Origin: Bremerella sp. JC817 | Lineage (GTDB): Bacteria > Planctomycetota > Planctomycetia > Pirellulales > Pirellulaceae | NCBI RefSeq assembly: GCF_040718835.1 | Contig: NZ_JBFEFG010000267.1 | Span: 341,001-405,000 of the forward strand | DNA: 64,000 nucleotides | Direction of reading: 5' to 3' | Shown: piece by piece, positions 18,023 through 29,796 of the stretch | How positions within the stretch are numbered: position 1 is the stretch's first letter | How the letters are laid out: the number at the start of each line of letters is the position of its first letter | The notes under the pieces: generated by a model | Databases searched by the model: none | What the model saw: only the letters and a program-made list of their open reading frames with translations | Told to the model about the DNA's origin: nothing | Translations under genes and position numbers: made by a program

Positions 18023-19726
18023 TCAGTAACGCTCGACACGTCCAAACACGTGACCATCAGCGTTCAGCAGTTCGTCGGCTCGAATTGTCGTTGAACCGTC
18101 AATGAGCAAAAGAGTGTCTTCGTTGGCCTCAAGTTTGACCGGCCCAAAATCGCCTCTGAACCGCTCGCCCTCCGAAATCCGAACTGATCGGATCTGCCCT
18201 CTGTAAAAGCTGATCAAGTTGTTCTCCCCGACATTCCCTATGACAAATCGAGTTTCGCCTCCCGGCCTCGATCCGGGGGCCGTTGCCACGAGCTTGCCGT
18301 TTAGGTAGACCCGTGTCTCCGACTCAGTGAAAACAGCAGCAGCATGAGACCAGCGATTTGGTGGAACGGCGAATTTTGAATTCACCATGCCTTCGACGTG
18401 TTCGACCGAAAGCATCGAGCCGCAGATTGCGATACCAAGGCCGTATTCGCTGGGGATGTCTGAACCGATGATGAACTGGCAATTCTCGTCTCGATAGTCA
18501 TCAGGCTTGATCCACGCTTCGAGTGTCACCGGAAGTTTCCGCTGCACATTGGTCACGATTCTCGTGCGGCCATCGAAATGGAGAACACCATCTCGAATCA
18601 ATCCTTCGTTGGATCGCATCGACGAAAGGACCAATCCCGCAACGAGAGCAAGAACCGCAGTGAGTCCGAAGAGCACCCACAACCATCTTCGGCGACGCAG
18701 CTTAGTCGGTTCAAGCCACGCTCGCAGTTCATTCGCCAGCTCCAAGGCCGATTGATGGCGATCACCGGGATGTTTCGCCAAAGCCTTCGCACAAATGGCA
18801 TCAAGGTTCTCAGGAAGCGACGGATCAACGTCCTTGAGTCGTTTTGGTTGTCGAAAAAGGATCTGCTCTCGCAACTCCTGCTTGTCTTTTGCGGGAAAGG
18901 GAGAATGACCTGCCAGAAGCTCAAACAACACCACGCCAAGTGCGTGAACATCGCACCGCCCATCTAGCAATTGAACTTCATTCGAAACTTGTTCGGGTGA
19001 CATGTAGGCCAATGTCCCAGAGGACAATGCTCTTCCCTTCTCCAACTCATCGAGAGTGCAGGCAACTCCAAAATCGGCAATGAGTGGTTTGCCATTGGAG
19101 TCGATCAGGATATTCTCCGGCTTGATGTCTCGGTGAAAGCAACCCTTTTCGTGTGCGTATTGGAGCGATTCAGCGACCGTGGCGACAATCTCGACCGACT
19201 CTTGCGTCGATAGCTTTTTCTTTCGAGCTAAATCCGAGAGACTCTGACCTTCGACCAGTTCAAACACGAGAAACATCCGCCCGTCATGCTCACCACAGTC
19301 ATGGACGCCGACGATTCCTGAATGCTTCAAGCGAGCAACTCGACGTGCTTCGTCCAAGAGCAGGTCACACGAGGTCCGGTGATGCCCAATCTTGACTGCA
19401 ACGGGCCGTTGAAGCTTCAAATCGTGCCCTCGATACACTTGTCCGTATCCGCCTGATCCCAACAGTGAATCGAGCCGATACCTGTCGGCCAAGTCGGTGC
19501 CGGAAATGTCCTTGACGGATTTATCCTGTTCGTCCGTCAGAGGACGAGCCGGATCACGCTTTGTCCATGCGGTCGTCTTCAGGCTCTCGATCTTCGAGCG
19601 AACCGTCTGCATTAGATGCGGATGGTCGGTGCAAAGATCTTCGGCGGGAATGTCCTGACCTTGATCAAAGGCTTCCTCCCAACGCACGAGAAGATCGGCG
19701 ATCAGATCTTTGTCGTCATCAGTCAA
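18023..19726 (-). CDS. Membrane Ser/Thr protein kinase with LamG-like extracytoplasmic domain
   Basis: 567 aa. An N-terminal acidic leader, then a Hanks kinase (about 80-335) with [35 protein letters not shown] and [10 protein letters not shown], all intact. One transmembrane helix ([19 protein letters not shown]) follows, then a concanavalin/LamG-like domain ([24 protein letters not shown]-like strands). The layout suggests ligand sensing outside and phosphorylation inside. Its start overlaps the end of the ECF sigma gene by 8 bp, so the two are co-transcribed; kinase-ECF pairs are a planctomycete signature. Confidence 0.93.
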   Translation of the reverse strand: MTDDDKDLIADLLVRWEEAFDQGQDIPAEDLCTDHPHLMQTVRSKIESLKTTAWTKRDPARPLTDEQDKSVKDISGTDLADRYRLDSLLGSGGYGQVYRGHDLKLQRPVAVKIGHHRTSCDLLLDEARRVARLKHSGIVGVHDCGEHDGRMFLVFELVEGQSLSDLARKKKLSTQESVEIVATVAESLQYAHEKGCFHRDIKPENILIDSNGKPLIADFGVACTLDELEKGRALSSGTLAYMSPEQVSNEVQLLDGRCDVHALGVVLFELLAGHSPFPAKDKQELREQILFRQPKRLKDVDPSLPENLDAICAKALAKHPGDRHQSALELANELRAWLEPTKLRRRRWLWVLFGLTAVLALVAGLVLSSMRSNEGLIRDGVLHFDGRTRIVTNVQRKLPVTLEAWIKPDDYRDENCQFIIGSDIPSEYGLGIAICGSMLSVEHVEGMVNSKFAVPPNRWSHAAAVFTESETRVYLNGKLVATAPGSRPGGETRFVIGNVGENNLISFYRGQIRSVRISEGERFRGDFGPVKLEANEDTLLLIDGSTTIRADELLNADGHVFGRVERY

Positions 19727-20327
19727 GATCGAGTCCTCCTGCGAGTTGTTCTTTCAGGAGGAGGCGTGCCGAAACCCAACGACGCTTCAGCGTGGCGAGG
19801 GAGATACCGAGGACACGAGCAGCTTCGGACTGATTGAGGCCGTCATACCAAAGCAGGCTGACGACTTCCTTTTCCGCTTCGGGCAGTGCCTCGACCGCTT
19901 CGTGGAACTCCGTCCATGCGGCGAGCGATTCCGGCTCGAACGGGTCTTCACATCGTTCTGATGCTTTGCCGCCGTCGCTGTCGTGTTTGGCCCCAATCCC
20001 TTGAGGTCCGTAATGACTTCGAGCGAGGTCGATCAGTTCACGGCGGATCTGAGTCGCTGCCAATCCGTAAAACTTTCGTACTGATTCCGGTTGCACGGAC
20101 GCTAAGGCTCGATGGAGTCGCAATAGACTCGCTTGCAACACATCGTCCGTGTCGGACCACCGCTGCACATGTCCGTAGCTCTTCAGCATTCGTCTTGCCA
20201 TTGTCCGAAGTCGTTGGCAGCAAAGCTCAACAATGGTGCGTCGAGATTCGGGACAACCTTCGCTGAGCCGCCGCAATTCGTTCTGTAAATCAGTCGTATG
20301 TCCCAATTCGATCTCCGCTGCCCCCAT
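19719..20327 (-). CDS. ECF sigma factor paired with Ser/Thr kinase
   Basis: 202 aa. Region 2 contains [17 protein letters not shown] and [20 protein letters not shown]; region 4 has [20 protein letters not shown] and an [21 protein letters not shown]. Matches the planctomycete ECF subfamily that is encoded just upstream of kinases. Its stop overlaps the kinase start. Activity is probably set by the kinase rather than by an anti-sigma factor, but that is inferred. Confidence 0.92.
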   Translation of the reverse strand: MGAAEIELGHTTDLQNELRRLSEGCPESRRTIVELCCQRLRTMARRMLKSYGHVQRWSDTDDVLQASLLRLHRALASVQPESVRKFYGLAATQIRRELIDLARSHYGPQGIGAKHDSDGGKASERCEDPFEPESLAAWTEFHEAVEALPEAEKEVVSLLWYDGLNQSEAARVLGISLATLKRRWVSARLLLKEQLAGGLDLD

Positions 20328-20387
20328 TCATGTGGCGAACAACGAGATTCGGTATGGTCCGCCTCCATCAAGAAGGGCGAGTGCCGG

Positions 20388-20427
<40 letters not shown>

Positions 20428-20516
20428 ACGTGAAGCGTGAGCCGTTTAGCGGTTCACACCCGCTCATCGAGGTAGAGAACATTTCCCCGACTTTTCAGAA
20501 ACAGGAGATCGAAATA

Positions 20517-21515
<999 letters not shown>

Positions 21516-21522
21516 ATCGAAC

Positions 21523-21831
<309 letters not shown>

Positions 21832-21834
21832 CGA

Positions 21835-22056
21835 ATGAGTGAAGGAACTTCAGATCAGACGCATTCAACGGAGATTCTCGGTCGTCGAGTGATCGGCGTC
21901 TGCCCTGATTGTGAGGGCGAGGGGCGACTCTGGGCCATGAACGAAGAAGCGAGCACGCATTGGGCCGAGCGTTGCGAACGATGCAACTGTATCGGCTACA
22001 TCCTCGACATGCCGCTTGATTCCCCAGAAATGGACCATGACGAGATCCCGTTTTAG
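21835..22056 (+). CDS. DnaJ-type zinc-finger small protein
   Basis: 73 aa. GVCPDCEGEGRLW and CERCNCIGYI are two CxxCxGxG-like motifs as in the DnaJ cysteine-rich region, enough for one zinc centre. Begins 3 bp after the previous stop. Probably a small zinc-binding adaptor; function not known. Confidence 0.7.
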   Translation: MSEGTSDQTHSTEILGRRVIGVCPDCEGEGRLWAMNEEASTHWAERCERCNCIGYILDMPLDSPEMDHDEIPF

Positions 22057-22077
22057 TCCGCTATCAAGGAGTACCCT

Positions 22078-22527
<450 letters not shown>

Positions 22528-22986
22528 TCATTTCTGCTCGTTCAGCTTCTCCCGAACCGACTGAATCAGATCGTCGAGCAGTTCATCGTCCAACTCCATC
22601 AGGGCGGCCAACGTTTCAGCGGCCAGAGGTCGTTCATCCTCGCAAACGATCCGGCGAAGCTGAGGGATTGCCTCACTCAGATGCAGGTCTCGCACGGCCT
22701 GAATCGCTGCCATACGAACAAGGCGGTCAGGATCATTGAGCAGTGGCAGAATGAGCGGAACAAACGGCTGAACCCGTTGTGATCCAAGATGTTCGAGTTC
22801 TTCCCACAGAACGCCCATCACGAGGCGTTTCACGTCGGGTTCGCCTGTCTCAAGCTCCTGCATCAGGCACGATACGCACTCGTCCCAGCCGAATGCGGTG
22901 ATTCGTTCCCATAGTTCGAGCGACGTATGCGGCGTGGTTGAGTTGGCGAGCAGTCGAAGCAAGTTCGGCAGATGTTCTACGGTCAT
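22528..22986 (-). CDS. HEAT-repeat protein
   Basis: 152 aa, nearly all helical, with repeats of the pattern [40 protein letters not shown] and [18 protein letters not shown] repeats make protein-binding solenoids. AAGGAGACC lies just before the ATG. The stop abuts the stop of the convergent membrane protein gene, with no spacer. Partner unknown. Confidence 0.8.
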   Translation of the reverse strand: MTVEHLPNLLRLLANSTTPHTSLELWERITAFGWDECVSCLMQELETGEPDVKRLVMGVLWEELEHLGSQRVQPFVPLILPLLNDPDRLVRMAAIQAVRDLHLSEAIPQLRRIVCEDERPLAAETLAALMELDDELLDDLIQSVREKLNEQK

Positions 22987-23175
22987 GGCAGGTCTCCTTC
23001 ACCTTCAGGAGCGAATCTCGACGGATGATTGGCTCACGCCTCTATGAAGAATTCGTGAAGCCGTGGTCCATTTTGAGCCACTTCAGTGTCAGCACCCGCT
23101 CAAAACATTGAGGAGATTGCGGACCAGTAGTGACGCTACTCAACCACGAGCAGCACGAGAGGAAGCCACAAACAC

Positions 23176-24258
23176 ATGAGTGACTACGAACTGATTCGAC
23201 GAGATAGCGAATACCAGAAGGAAATCCGGCGTCGGAACATGACCGATGCAGCTAAGATCGGACTCTTGGTCGCTCAAAACGTCCAGCAATTTCAGACGAA
23301 CCAGATCCTCGCTCAGGTTCATAGTGAAGCGTGCCGCACCAACCAATTTCTCGGCCACATGGCGAGCATCCTCGACCAGATTGCCCACATGCAGGCGACT
23401 CACTTCGAGCAGGTTCAAAAGGAGCGTGAGCTAAAGGAAGTCATGTTTCAGTTTGAGAAGTTTCTCAATGAAACAGAGGAATTTGGAGATCCCATTTCCG
23501 TTGCGTTCGGCACGAAGCGGCTGTTCGAGATTCTGGATCGCCCCAGAAACGGTTTCTCTACGGCTGACCTGACCGACCTTAGTGACAAAAAGCACTTCGA
23601 CGGTCTGGTGGCACGAGCCAAAGGTTTGCTAACTGGACTGCCACGTCACCAATTCGAAGAACTTGAACAGTTTGAACAATTGCTTGGTGTCTACTACCAA
23701 AGAAAGGCTACCGGCTTCGACGCAGACAGGGCGTTTCCGAAGAAGAAGCACGCCAAGTTGCCCAAGGAGTTTCGGAAGCAACCACCGACTAAGCAGCCGG
23801 TTACCAGTTCGGGAGCAACGGCATTGGCCTTTGTTGGCGGTGGCTGTGGCGTAATCATGTGTGGCTTTGGACTGTTGTTTTTGCTGGTGACAATCTCAAT
23901 GCTCGTGCAGCAGGAACCAAATGCACTTGGCGGCAGCGTTTGCATTTTGCCCTTTCTGGGTATTGGTTCGCTGCTTGTTTGGAACCTTTTTCGTCAGCGA
24001 AATGCCGACAAGAAGGCTGAACTCGAACATCAAGCCCAGCGACAGGACCACCTGAACTCGTGGGATGCTAATCGAAAGCGAGAAGAAGCCAAAATTGCTC
24101 AACAAAACCAAAACATCGATGCTGAAAACGCCAAAATCGAGGAGAAACGAAGACAAGCGACAAAACTGTTTCAGGCAACAATGGACGAGATGCGTTCGTT
24201 GATCAACGGCTTCCTCAACCAGCATCCTCCAATTCAGAAGTTCGTTGCCCATGTATGA
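23176..24258 (+). CDS. Coiled-coil membrane protein, unknown
   Basis: 360 aa. Residues 1-100 are helical/coiled coil ([20 protein letters not shown]), then a soluble region, two transmembrane helices (about 215-240 and 255-275: [34 protein letters not shown]), and a C-terminal coiled coil rich in Gln/Glu/Lys ([20 protein letters not shown]). No known family. Overlaps the SprT-like gene by 8 bp, so they form a pair. Confidence 0.7.
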   Translation: MSDYELIRRDSEYQKEIRRRNMTDAAKIGLLVAQNVQQFQTNQILAQVHSEACRTNQFLGHMASILDQIAHMQATHFEQVQKERELKEVMFQFEKFLNETEEFGDPISVAFGTKRLFEILDRPRNGFSTADLTDLSDKKHFDGLVARAKGLLTGLPRHQFEELEQFEQLLGVYYQRKATGFDADRAFPKKKHAKLPKEFRKQPPTKQPVTSSGATALAFVGGGCGVIMCGFGLLFLLVTISMLVQQEPNALGGSVCILPFLGIGSLLVWNLFRQRNADKKAELEHQAQRQDHLNSWDANRKREEAKIAQQNQNIDAENAKIEEKRRQATKLFQATMDEMRSLINGFLNQHPPIQKFVAHV

Positions 24259-24769
24259 GGAGATGCAACTGACAGACAGTGAAATGATCCGTGATTGGCT
24301 CGACTTCGCCCTCGGCTGCAACGACGTGAGCTGCTTGTCGAGCATGATCCGAGTGCGGTGGAACAAACGGTTCACCCGCAAGTTCGCCGATGCTGGTTAT
24401 GGAACATGTCCGCCTCGTGGACGCATTCGCATCAGCCCCATGATCTGGGAACGGGCGACAAGGGAGCAGCGTCGAGAGACGCTCATTCATGAAGCCTGTC
24501 ACATCGTCGCCTACCATCTGCATGGCCTTGCCATCAAACCTCACGGCATTGAATGGCGGCAGGCAATGGTGAAGTGCGGAGTCGAGCCGGTAGTTACGCA
24601 CAACATTGATCTCGTTGGGATCAACTTTTTCCACGTCCGAGAATGCACGAAGGCCAATCGTTGTCACGTCAGCAGACGAGATTTTGCTGCATTGAAGCGA
24701 GGGGGATTGCTTCAATGCACGATCTGCGGAATGCAAGTCGATGCTGCATCGATTGAACTAACTCTCTGA
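24251..24769 (+). CDS. SprT-like zinc metalloprotease-domain protein
   Basis: 172 aa. The HExxH motif is HEACH in [16 protein letters not shown], with the downstream GIEWRQAM helix, as in SprT/Spartan-like domains; a single C-terminal CTIC pair may be half of the usual zinc ribbon. The family cleaves DNA-protein crosslinks or is of unknown substrate in bacteria. ATG 24251 is preferred; it overlaps the membrane protein gene. Length is normal for SprT-like domains. Confidence 0.78.
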   Translation: MYEEMQLTDSEMIRDWLDFALGCNDVSCLSSMIRVRWNKRFTRKFADAGYGTCPPRGRIRISPMIWERATREQRRETLIHEACHIVAYHLHGLAIKPHGIEWRQAMVKCGVEPVVTHNIDLVGINFFHVRECTKANRCHVSRRDFAALKRGGLLQCTICGMQVDAASIELTL

Positions 24770-24810
24770 GGAACTCCGATGGTTGCGGCAGCATCTATTC
24801 CTGTGGAGAT

Positions 24811-24885
24811 CGGCGGCGGCTGGGGTCGAACCAGCGTCTACCCGGATGAAGAGCCGAGAGTTCTACCACGCTGAACTACACCGCC
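24811..24885 (-). tRNA. tRNA with 8-nt anticodon loop (Glu-like UUC or Lys-like CUU)
   Basis: Full cloverleaf: 7-bp acceptor GGCGGTG/CGCCGCC, D stem GTTC/GAAC, T arm GCTGG-TTCGACC-CCAGC, variable loop TAGAC. The anticodon stem CTCGG/CCGGG encloses CTCTTCAT, eight bases rather than seven. If the anticodon is UUC then C replaces U33; if it is CUU then base 37 is a C. Discriminator G, no encoded CCA. It has a twin 25 bases away. Confidence 0.75.
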
Positions 24886-24910
24886 GAATTCTCCACTGCG
24901 GAATCCGAAA

Positions 24911-24985
24911 AGGTGATGGCTGGGGTTGAACCAGCGTCCGCTCGGTTACAGAGCCGAGTGCTCTACCACGCTGAGCTACATCACC
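24911..24985 (-). tRNA. tRNA with 8-nt anticodon loop (Thr-like UGU or Gln-like CUG)
   Basis: Acceptor GGTGATG/CATCACC (perfect), D stem GCTC/GAGC, T arm GCTGG-TTCAACC-CCAGC, variable loop CGGAC. Anticodon stem CTCGG/CCGAG (perfect) encloses CTCTGTAA, eight bases. The stem cannot be shifted to give seven bases without mismatches. Discriminator U, no encoded CCA. It lies 25 bases after the stop of the unknown 25011-26432 gene, same strand. Confidence 0.77.
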
Positions 24986-25010
24986 ACATCGACATTCTAC
25001 AATATTATGC

Positions 25011-26432
25011 CTATCGTTTCTCGTCCGCCCTTTCCTCCTGCTGATGGAGATGGAGAGAGCGTACTTCGTCCACAGCTTCCAGTTCAGGACGCTCCGTCCA
25101 GATCTGTGAATTAAGGATTTTCCCAGAAAACACGCCGCACTTCCGGAAAAGTGATGCGAGTTCCGGCGATGATACAACAACACCATGAACAAGTTCCGGC
25201 GTTGGCGTAAACTTCTCGATAGTTCGTCCGGGTTTCGGAGCCGTCCAGCCGGACTTCACCGGATCTATACCGTAGCGATGACAGACCTCTTCAACGAGGG
25301 TACGAGGACACACCTTCGCTCCGCTCAAGACTTCCCACGGTGACGGAAGCTCCTTCCAAACATGCGTGTCTGGGTGGACATCGCCACCAGACGCCCTATG
25401 CCAGTAGGCCACATCAGCAGCCATCAGTCGCAACACTTTGCCCGGACAGACCTTCTCCACGCTGTCCGTCAGGCCGAGACTGTAGAGCAACGAGAACCAT
25501 CCTTCCCGCAGCTTGTTCCAAGCCCCGGCAGTCACATTCCATGTCGATGAGTCGTTCCCTCGTTGAACCACCATGTCATCCCGAAACTTGTTCGTGCCCC
25601 ATAACTCTTGAAGCAGTGTGGCGGCTCCACAAAGCCGGTCAAAGTAGCGTCCTAACAGAATTCCTTTCATCTCGTCATCGAGCATTGCAAGGACTTCGGT
25701 TACTGGATAGACGTGAGCGATGGCCCACCAGTTGGTCCTGTCTCGGTGCTTTAAGCATCGCTTGAATAAAACATCACAAATCTCGTCGAATGGGCGGACT
25801 TGGGTGGCGTTTGTGAACACGCTGCGAAGGTTACAGCGTGCCACGTAATACGCAACAAAACACGCCGTATCCACATCAGCTTTGAAATCTTCCCAATCGA
25901 TGTCAGATGCCAAACGGTTCTTGCTTGCCAACGTCAACGACCGCTTGAATTGCTCTCGTGCAAGCCGGTGCATTTTGTGTTCGAGACGAGCCGCCAAGCG
26001 GAATCGCTTGTTGTACTGGCGGCGTGATAATTCGATCCCCAGCTTGGCCCGTTCCTCTTTCGGAAGGCGGTCGAACTTGAAGTCGTTCTTACCAAACGCC
26101 TTTCCGATTGACTGCTCGGCATTCCTGACCCACTGCTCAATTTGTTCGAGATCATCGGGTGAGAAAGAGACGGGATGCCCGAATAGTTGCTCGGCAACTC
26201 TTAGCTGCCTGTCCATGTCAACGGGACGAGCGAAGTCGCCGCTCATCGACGACCAATATTCTCGCTGGCGTGACTTGGCCGCTTTGTTCAGAACCCGGCG
26301 TTCGCCAGAAGTACAATCAAGGATAGTGACAATCTCTTTCGCCACATCCTCCGGCTGTCGCCGCTCGTCAAGGGAACAAAACAGCGAGTGCAGAACATCT
26401 TCACTTGATTGATGTGCTTCGTGTAGAACCAT
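25011..26432 (-). CDS. Unknown protein linked to two unusual tRNAs
   Basis: 473 aa from ATG 26432 (a GTG at 26501 would add 23 residues of unlikely sequence). Mostly helical and basic: KLGIELSRRQYNKRFRLAAR and LEHKMHRLAREQFKRSL suggest a nucleic-acid-binding helical region near residues 130-180. The middle has NWWAIAHVYPVTEVLAMLDD and many Trp/Cys; the C-terminal part contains PSPWEVLSGAKVCPRTLVEE and GVVVSSPELASLF. No family recognised, no membrane segment. The gene runs straight into two co-oriented tRNA genes, which may be processed from its transcript. Confidence 0.65.
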   Translation of the reverse strand: MVLHEAHQSSEDVLHSLFCSLDERRQPEDVAKEIVTILDCTSGERRVLNKAAKSRQREYWSSMSGDFARPVDMDRQLRVAEQLFGHPVSFSPDDLEQIEQWVRNAEQSIGKAFGKNDFKFDRLPKEERAKLGIELSRRQYNKRFRLAARLEHKMHRLAREQFKRSLTLASKNRLASDIDWEDFKADVDTACFVAYYVARCNLRSVFTNATQVRPFDEICDVLFKRCLKHRDRTNWWAIAHVYPVTEVLAMLDDEMKGILLGRYFDRLCGAATLLQELWGTNKFRDDMVVQRGNDSSTWNVTAGAWNKLREGWFSLLYSLGLTDSVEKVCPGKVLRLMAADVAYWHRASGGDVHPDTHVWKELPSPWEVLSGAKVCPRTLVEEVCHRYGIDPVKSGWTAPKPGRTIEKFTPTPELVHGVVVSSPELASLFRKCGVFSGKILNSQIWTERPELEAVDEVRSLHLHQQEERADEKR

Positions 26433-26501
26433 CGTGCTCACTGGCTGCGGCCAGACCAAAAAGATCGCAACGCACTTTCCGATGAAATGAGGTATGACCA
26501 C

Positions 26502-26958
26502 TCTCTGGTCACAGAAGGCAAGAATACCACAATGCGACCTCTACCGCATGTCCTTTCCTCCTTGTAGAGACACGGGCCAAAAGTCTTGGTTCGGATGGCG
26601 ATCCCTCCGTGTTACGAAAAGAGGATCGGCGGCGATTTTTCGATTTGGCTTTTCACAGACGCTTCAGCCCACACGGAAACACTTCAGATTTGGGAGTTAT
26701 AAAAAATGCAACCAGCGGTATCGATCCACTGGCCGGGGGTGAGGAACTCGCTTGTGAGAAAACGTCTGGAATTATTGGGTTCGAAGAAATGCGACCAAAC
26801 CACCACTCGGACGACTTGGTCCCTCCCGGCCATGATGCTATTCAGTAGCAGTCCCAGTCCTGTTTGAGTCGGTCCACCGTCCCAACCGACTCGACGAACC
26901 GCTCGTGCCTTTCGGCGGTGACCTCTACACCCTCTACGTTGCAGTCACGGCGTACTTT
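26502..26958. other. Intergenic region with GGTCC-bearing hairpin
   Basis: No gene seen. A perfect 8-bp hairpin GAGTCGGT/ACCGACTC (26866-26873 and 26885-26892) has a GGTCC box in its left arm and loop; another GGTCC is at 26818. These resemble the leader elements found between the genes that follow to the right. Confidence 0.5.
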
Positions 26959-27142
<184 letters not shown>

Positions 27143-27165
<23 letters not shown>

Positions 27166-27391
27166 TAACTGTTACGACGACCGAGACGTGACATTTCACC
27201 AGCGAGTCGGCCACGAAGATCTCGATCTTGCCGGTCCCGGCATAACCGAATGATCCAGTCGAGAACTCCTTTGGTGTCAGGTTGATCACTTCCGCAAGCT
27301 TGTCAACGACCATTGTGCCTGCCGGTCCATGGGTCCGAAACAGCTGCTTAGAGATGGGACACAGTCGTGAAAATCGTGTTGCTGTTGTCAT
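27143..27391 (-). CDS. Small hypothetical protein of the integrative element
   Basis: 82 aa: FGYAGTGKIEIFVADSLVKC, then VVVTVIDS, a beta-rich fold. Overlaps the zinc-ribbon gene by 23 bp, so translation is probably coupled. Ribosome site AGGAT-like, about 10 bases upstream; a GGTCC box (27419-27424) lies 28 bases upstream. No family recognised. Confidence 0.65.
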
Positions 27392-27459
27392 CTATAATCC
27401 TTTCATGGTGAAGAAGAGGTCCGCCGAGCCGAAGCCCGGCGAACCCTCCACCAACCCCA

Positions 27460-27705
<246 letters not shown>

Positions 27706-27753
27706 GCGTTCGTCTCCTGAAAAGTGAAGGTGATTGTTCTGGTGCTGGTCGTT

Positions 27754-27760
27754 GGTCCGA
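27754..27760 (-). promoter_or_regulatory. GGACC box before the 27705 gene
   Basis: TCGGACC on the minus strand, immediately after the stop of the upstream gene (27761-27763) and 48 bases before the next start. No strong hairpin is visible here, unlike the other members of the set. Confidence 0.4.
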
Positions 27761-28054
27761 TCAGTATTCGTCAGGGAGAAGAAGGCACGTCGAAGAACGG
27801 TCTGCTTCGGTGATGACCCAGATCTTCGTCCCATCCTTGAGCAGATAGCTCGATAGGATTCGCTCGCCGTTGGTAACCGCTTCCTCGTTGGTTTGTTGGT
27901 CCTCTTTGTCGAGTTCGCCCGGATCGAGGACAACGTGACGTTGCAGCAGTTCCATCGGCGTCTGACCTGCGGCTTGCAGGGCATCCAATGCTCCCGGTGT
28001 TGCGACTACCTGCCCCAATGCGAAGCGTGGTTTCTTGTTGTTGGCGGTGACCAT
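27761..28054 (-). CDS. Conserved plasmid/ICE protein (often misnamed type I restriction subunit)
   Basis: 97 aa from ATG 28054 (AAGGAGACACG upstream). RFALGQVVATPGALDALQAA, QTPMELLQRHV and KIWVITEADRSSTCLLLPDE define a widespread small family of plasmids and integrative elements, frequently mis-annotated as a restriction-modification subunit. It is unrelated to methylases by sequence. Exact role unknown. Its leader contains a GGACC box and an 8-bp hairpin. Confidence 0.85.
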   Translation of the reverse strand: MVTANNKKPRFALGQVVATPGALDALQAAGQTPMELLQRHVVLDPGELDKEDQQTNEEAVTNGERILSSYLLKDGTKIWVITEADRSSTCLLLPDEY

Positions 28055-28066
28055 CGTGTCTCCTTG

Positions 28067-28106
28067 AGTTGAAGTGGGTTGGTGATGCTTCAACTGACTG
28101 GTCCGA
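28067..28106 (-). promoter_or_regulatory. GGACC box plus hairpin leader
   Basis: Minus strand order: TCGGACC (28100-28106), hairpin AGTTGAAG/CTTCAACT (28067-28074 with 28088-28095), then AAGGAG and ATG 28054. The right arm ends directly at the ribosome site. Confidence 0.55.
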
Positions 28107-28132
28107 TCTCGGCTTCTCCCGGTCGCCAAACG

Positions 28133-28166
28133 AAAAGAGCCGGAGCATCCTTGCCCCGGCTCTTCA
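28133..28166 (-). terminator. Rho-independent terminator
   Basis: AAGAGCCGG (28135-28143) pairs with CCGGCTCTT (28156-28164); on the minus strand it is followed by TTTCGTTT. It ends the 28182-28589 gene, so the next gene to the left must have its own promoter. Confidence 0.75.
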
Positions 28167-28181
28167 TCCTTCGGTTGTTCG

Positions 28182-28589
<408 letters not shown>

Positions 28590-28638
28590 GCTCGTGTCTC
28601 CTGTTCGGGGTTGAATGACACGAGCAACGGGCGGTCCC
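28590..28638 (-). promoter_or_regulatory. GGACC box plus hairpin leader
   Basis: GGGACC (28633-28638), then the hairpin GCTCGTGTC/GACACGAGC (28590-28598 with 28617-28625), whose right arm touches ATG 28589; the AGGA of the ribosome site lies in the loop. Confidence 0.55.
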
Positions 28639-28674
28639 AACACTCGCCTTAGTACGACAAGGAGATGAAACACG

Positions 28675-28980
28675 ATGGCAGTGCTCGACGCAGAATTCAC
28701 TCACGATGACTTCAAGACGCTGATTCACATCTTGGAGGAATGGGAGACAACCGGATCGGCAGAGGAATCCCCGCAACGAAGGGAAGTAGCACCTTTGCTC
28801 AAGGCCAAACTGCTTCTCCAACAAAACTATCTGCATGTTGATCGAATACCCGAAGCAGTCATCCCGCAAAACACTGCTCGGCAATCCAAGATGGAGCTTG
28901 CCGAGCAGTATATGCGGGAGTGCGGCATCTGGTCCTACTTAGAGTCGTACCTCACTGATCAGATTGCTCGTATCAGATGA
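28675..28980 (+). CDS. Small hypothetical protein, opposite strand
   Basis: 101 aa, helical and charged: FTHDDFKTLIHILEEWETTG, PLLKAKLLLQQNYLHVDRIP. AAGGAG lies 9 bases before the ATG. It is the only plus-strand gene in this cluster and is divergent from the 28182-28589 gene, 85 bp away. No family recognised. Confidence 0.6.
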   Translation: MAVLDAEFTHDDFKTLIHILEEWETTGSAEESPQRREVAPLLKAKLLLQQNYLHVDRIPEAVIPQNTARQSKMELAEQYMRECGIWSYLESYLTDQIARIR

Positions 28981-29002
28981 GACGATCACGTCTTCGGTCC
29001 GT

Positions 29003-29419
29003 CTACGCTTCGGCGTGTTCCGTTTGGAACGTTTCCTCGTCTTCGGCATCAAGATCGCCGAAGAACTGAGCGAGATACACTGCTTGACGACGGGCATCAT
29101 CATCGGTGCAGTTGTCGATGAGTTCGCCCCGGAAGAGCATTCCATCGCCGAGTGCGTAGCCGATGATGAACCGCCCACGAGTCAAGCGAAATATCAGAGC
29201 GATTGATCCGGTCCAGTACCGCTCGACGATCTCGTAGCGACAATCCAGCATGACCTTTCCGCACCACGTCGTCAGCATGATGCCGTAGTGTTCCCCTTTC
29301 GTGTAGCCCGTAATGCTTCGACCGACGACGGACGCACCGATGGCAGCGAATTCCCGTCCCTCATGCTCGATGATTCCGATCTCGATTTGTCCCTGTCGTT
29401 CGCAGCGAGTGCTTGTCAT
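29003..29419 (-). CDS. Conserved plasmid/ICE-type hypothetical protein
   Basis: 138 aa from ATG 29419 (AGGAG upstream). A beta-rich N-terminal part (GIIEHEGREFAAIGASVVG, GYTKGEHYGIMLTTWCGKVM) and a C-terminal acidic helix. Matches the style of other accessory-cluster proteins; exact family not named. Its leader has the strongest hairpin of the set, 12 bp. Its stop codon is 22 bp from the convergent 28675-28980 gene. Confidence 0.68.
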   Translation of the reverse strand: MTSTRCERQGQIEIGIIEHEGREFAAIGASVVGRSITGYTKGEHYGIMLTTWCGKVMLDCRYEIVERYWTGSIALIFRLTRGRFIIGYALGDGMLFRGELIDNCTDDDARRQAVYLAQFFGDLDAEDEETFQTEHAEA

Positions 29420-29427
29420 GTCCGTCT

Positions 29428-29475
29428 CCTGTCGTGGTGAAGGTTGATTGCCAACACCACGACAGGACGGTCCGA
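29428..29475 (-). promoter_or_regulatory. GGACC box plus 12-bp hairpin leader
   Basis: TCGGACC (29469-29475), two bases, then CCTGTCGTGGTG/CACCACGACAGG (29455-29466 with 29428-29439), a perfect 12-bp stem. The AGGAG ribosome site of ATG 29419 begins inside the right arm, so the folded leader should hide it. Confidence 0.65.
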
Positions 29476-29481
29476 CCACGA

Positions 29482-29796
29482 TCAGAGCAGGATCACTTCA
29501 TACTCCACGGCTTCGCCCCGCTCGATCCGACGAACGGCACTGAGGCCATCGAGTTCCCGGTCGTGAGTCATACGACACAGCGAGTTGAGCTTGCTCGTGA
29601 AGCTAAGGGCGACCGGATGGTTAAAGCGTTCTTCACCACGAACGCCGCTTTGTTGCAGAGCGAGTAGATGTCGGTGAAATGATCCAACGATAGCGACGAT
29701 GTTCACGCCGGATTACACGGCGTCTGCATTACTTGCCGCCTTTCGTTGAATCTTATCTGCTCCGTTCGCCACTGCCGTTCTGGTTATTGTCGTCAT
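29482..29796 (-). pseudogene. Small gene interrupted by in-frame TAA
   Basis: From ATG 29796 (GGAG 7 bases upstream) 27 codons read MTTITRTAVANGADKIQRKA and on to a TAA at 29713-29715; the same frame then stays open for 76 codons (SGVNIVAIVGSFHRHLLALQ ... RRIERGEAVEYEVILL). The downstream part has no ribosome site before its GTG. The simplest reading is a 104-aa gene with one nonsense change; reinitiation at GTG 29706 or readthrough are alternatives. Leader of the GGACC/hairpin type. Confidence 0.6.

Noticed and set aside
26494..26848. Short plus-strand frames left of the zinc-ribbon gene
   Set aside because: No ribosome sites or conserved features; region treated as intergenic.
27761..28054. 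Annotation as a type I restriction methylase subunit
   Set aside because: This small family is often labelled so in databases, but no AdoMet or NPPY motif is present.
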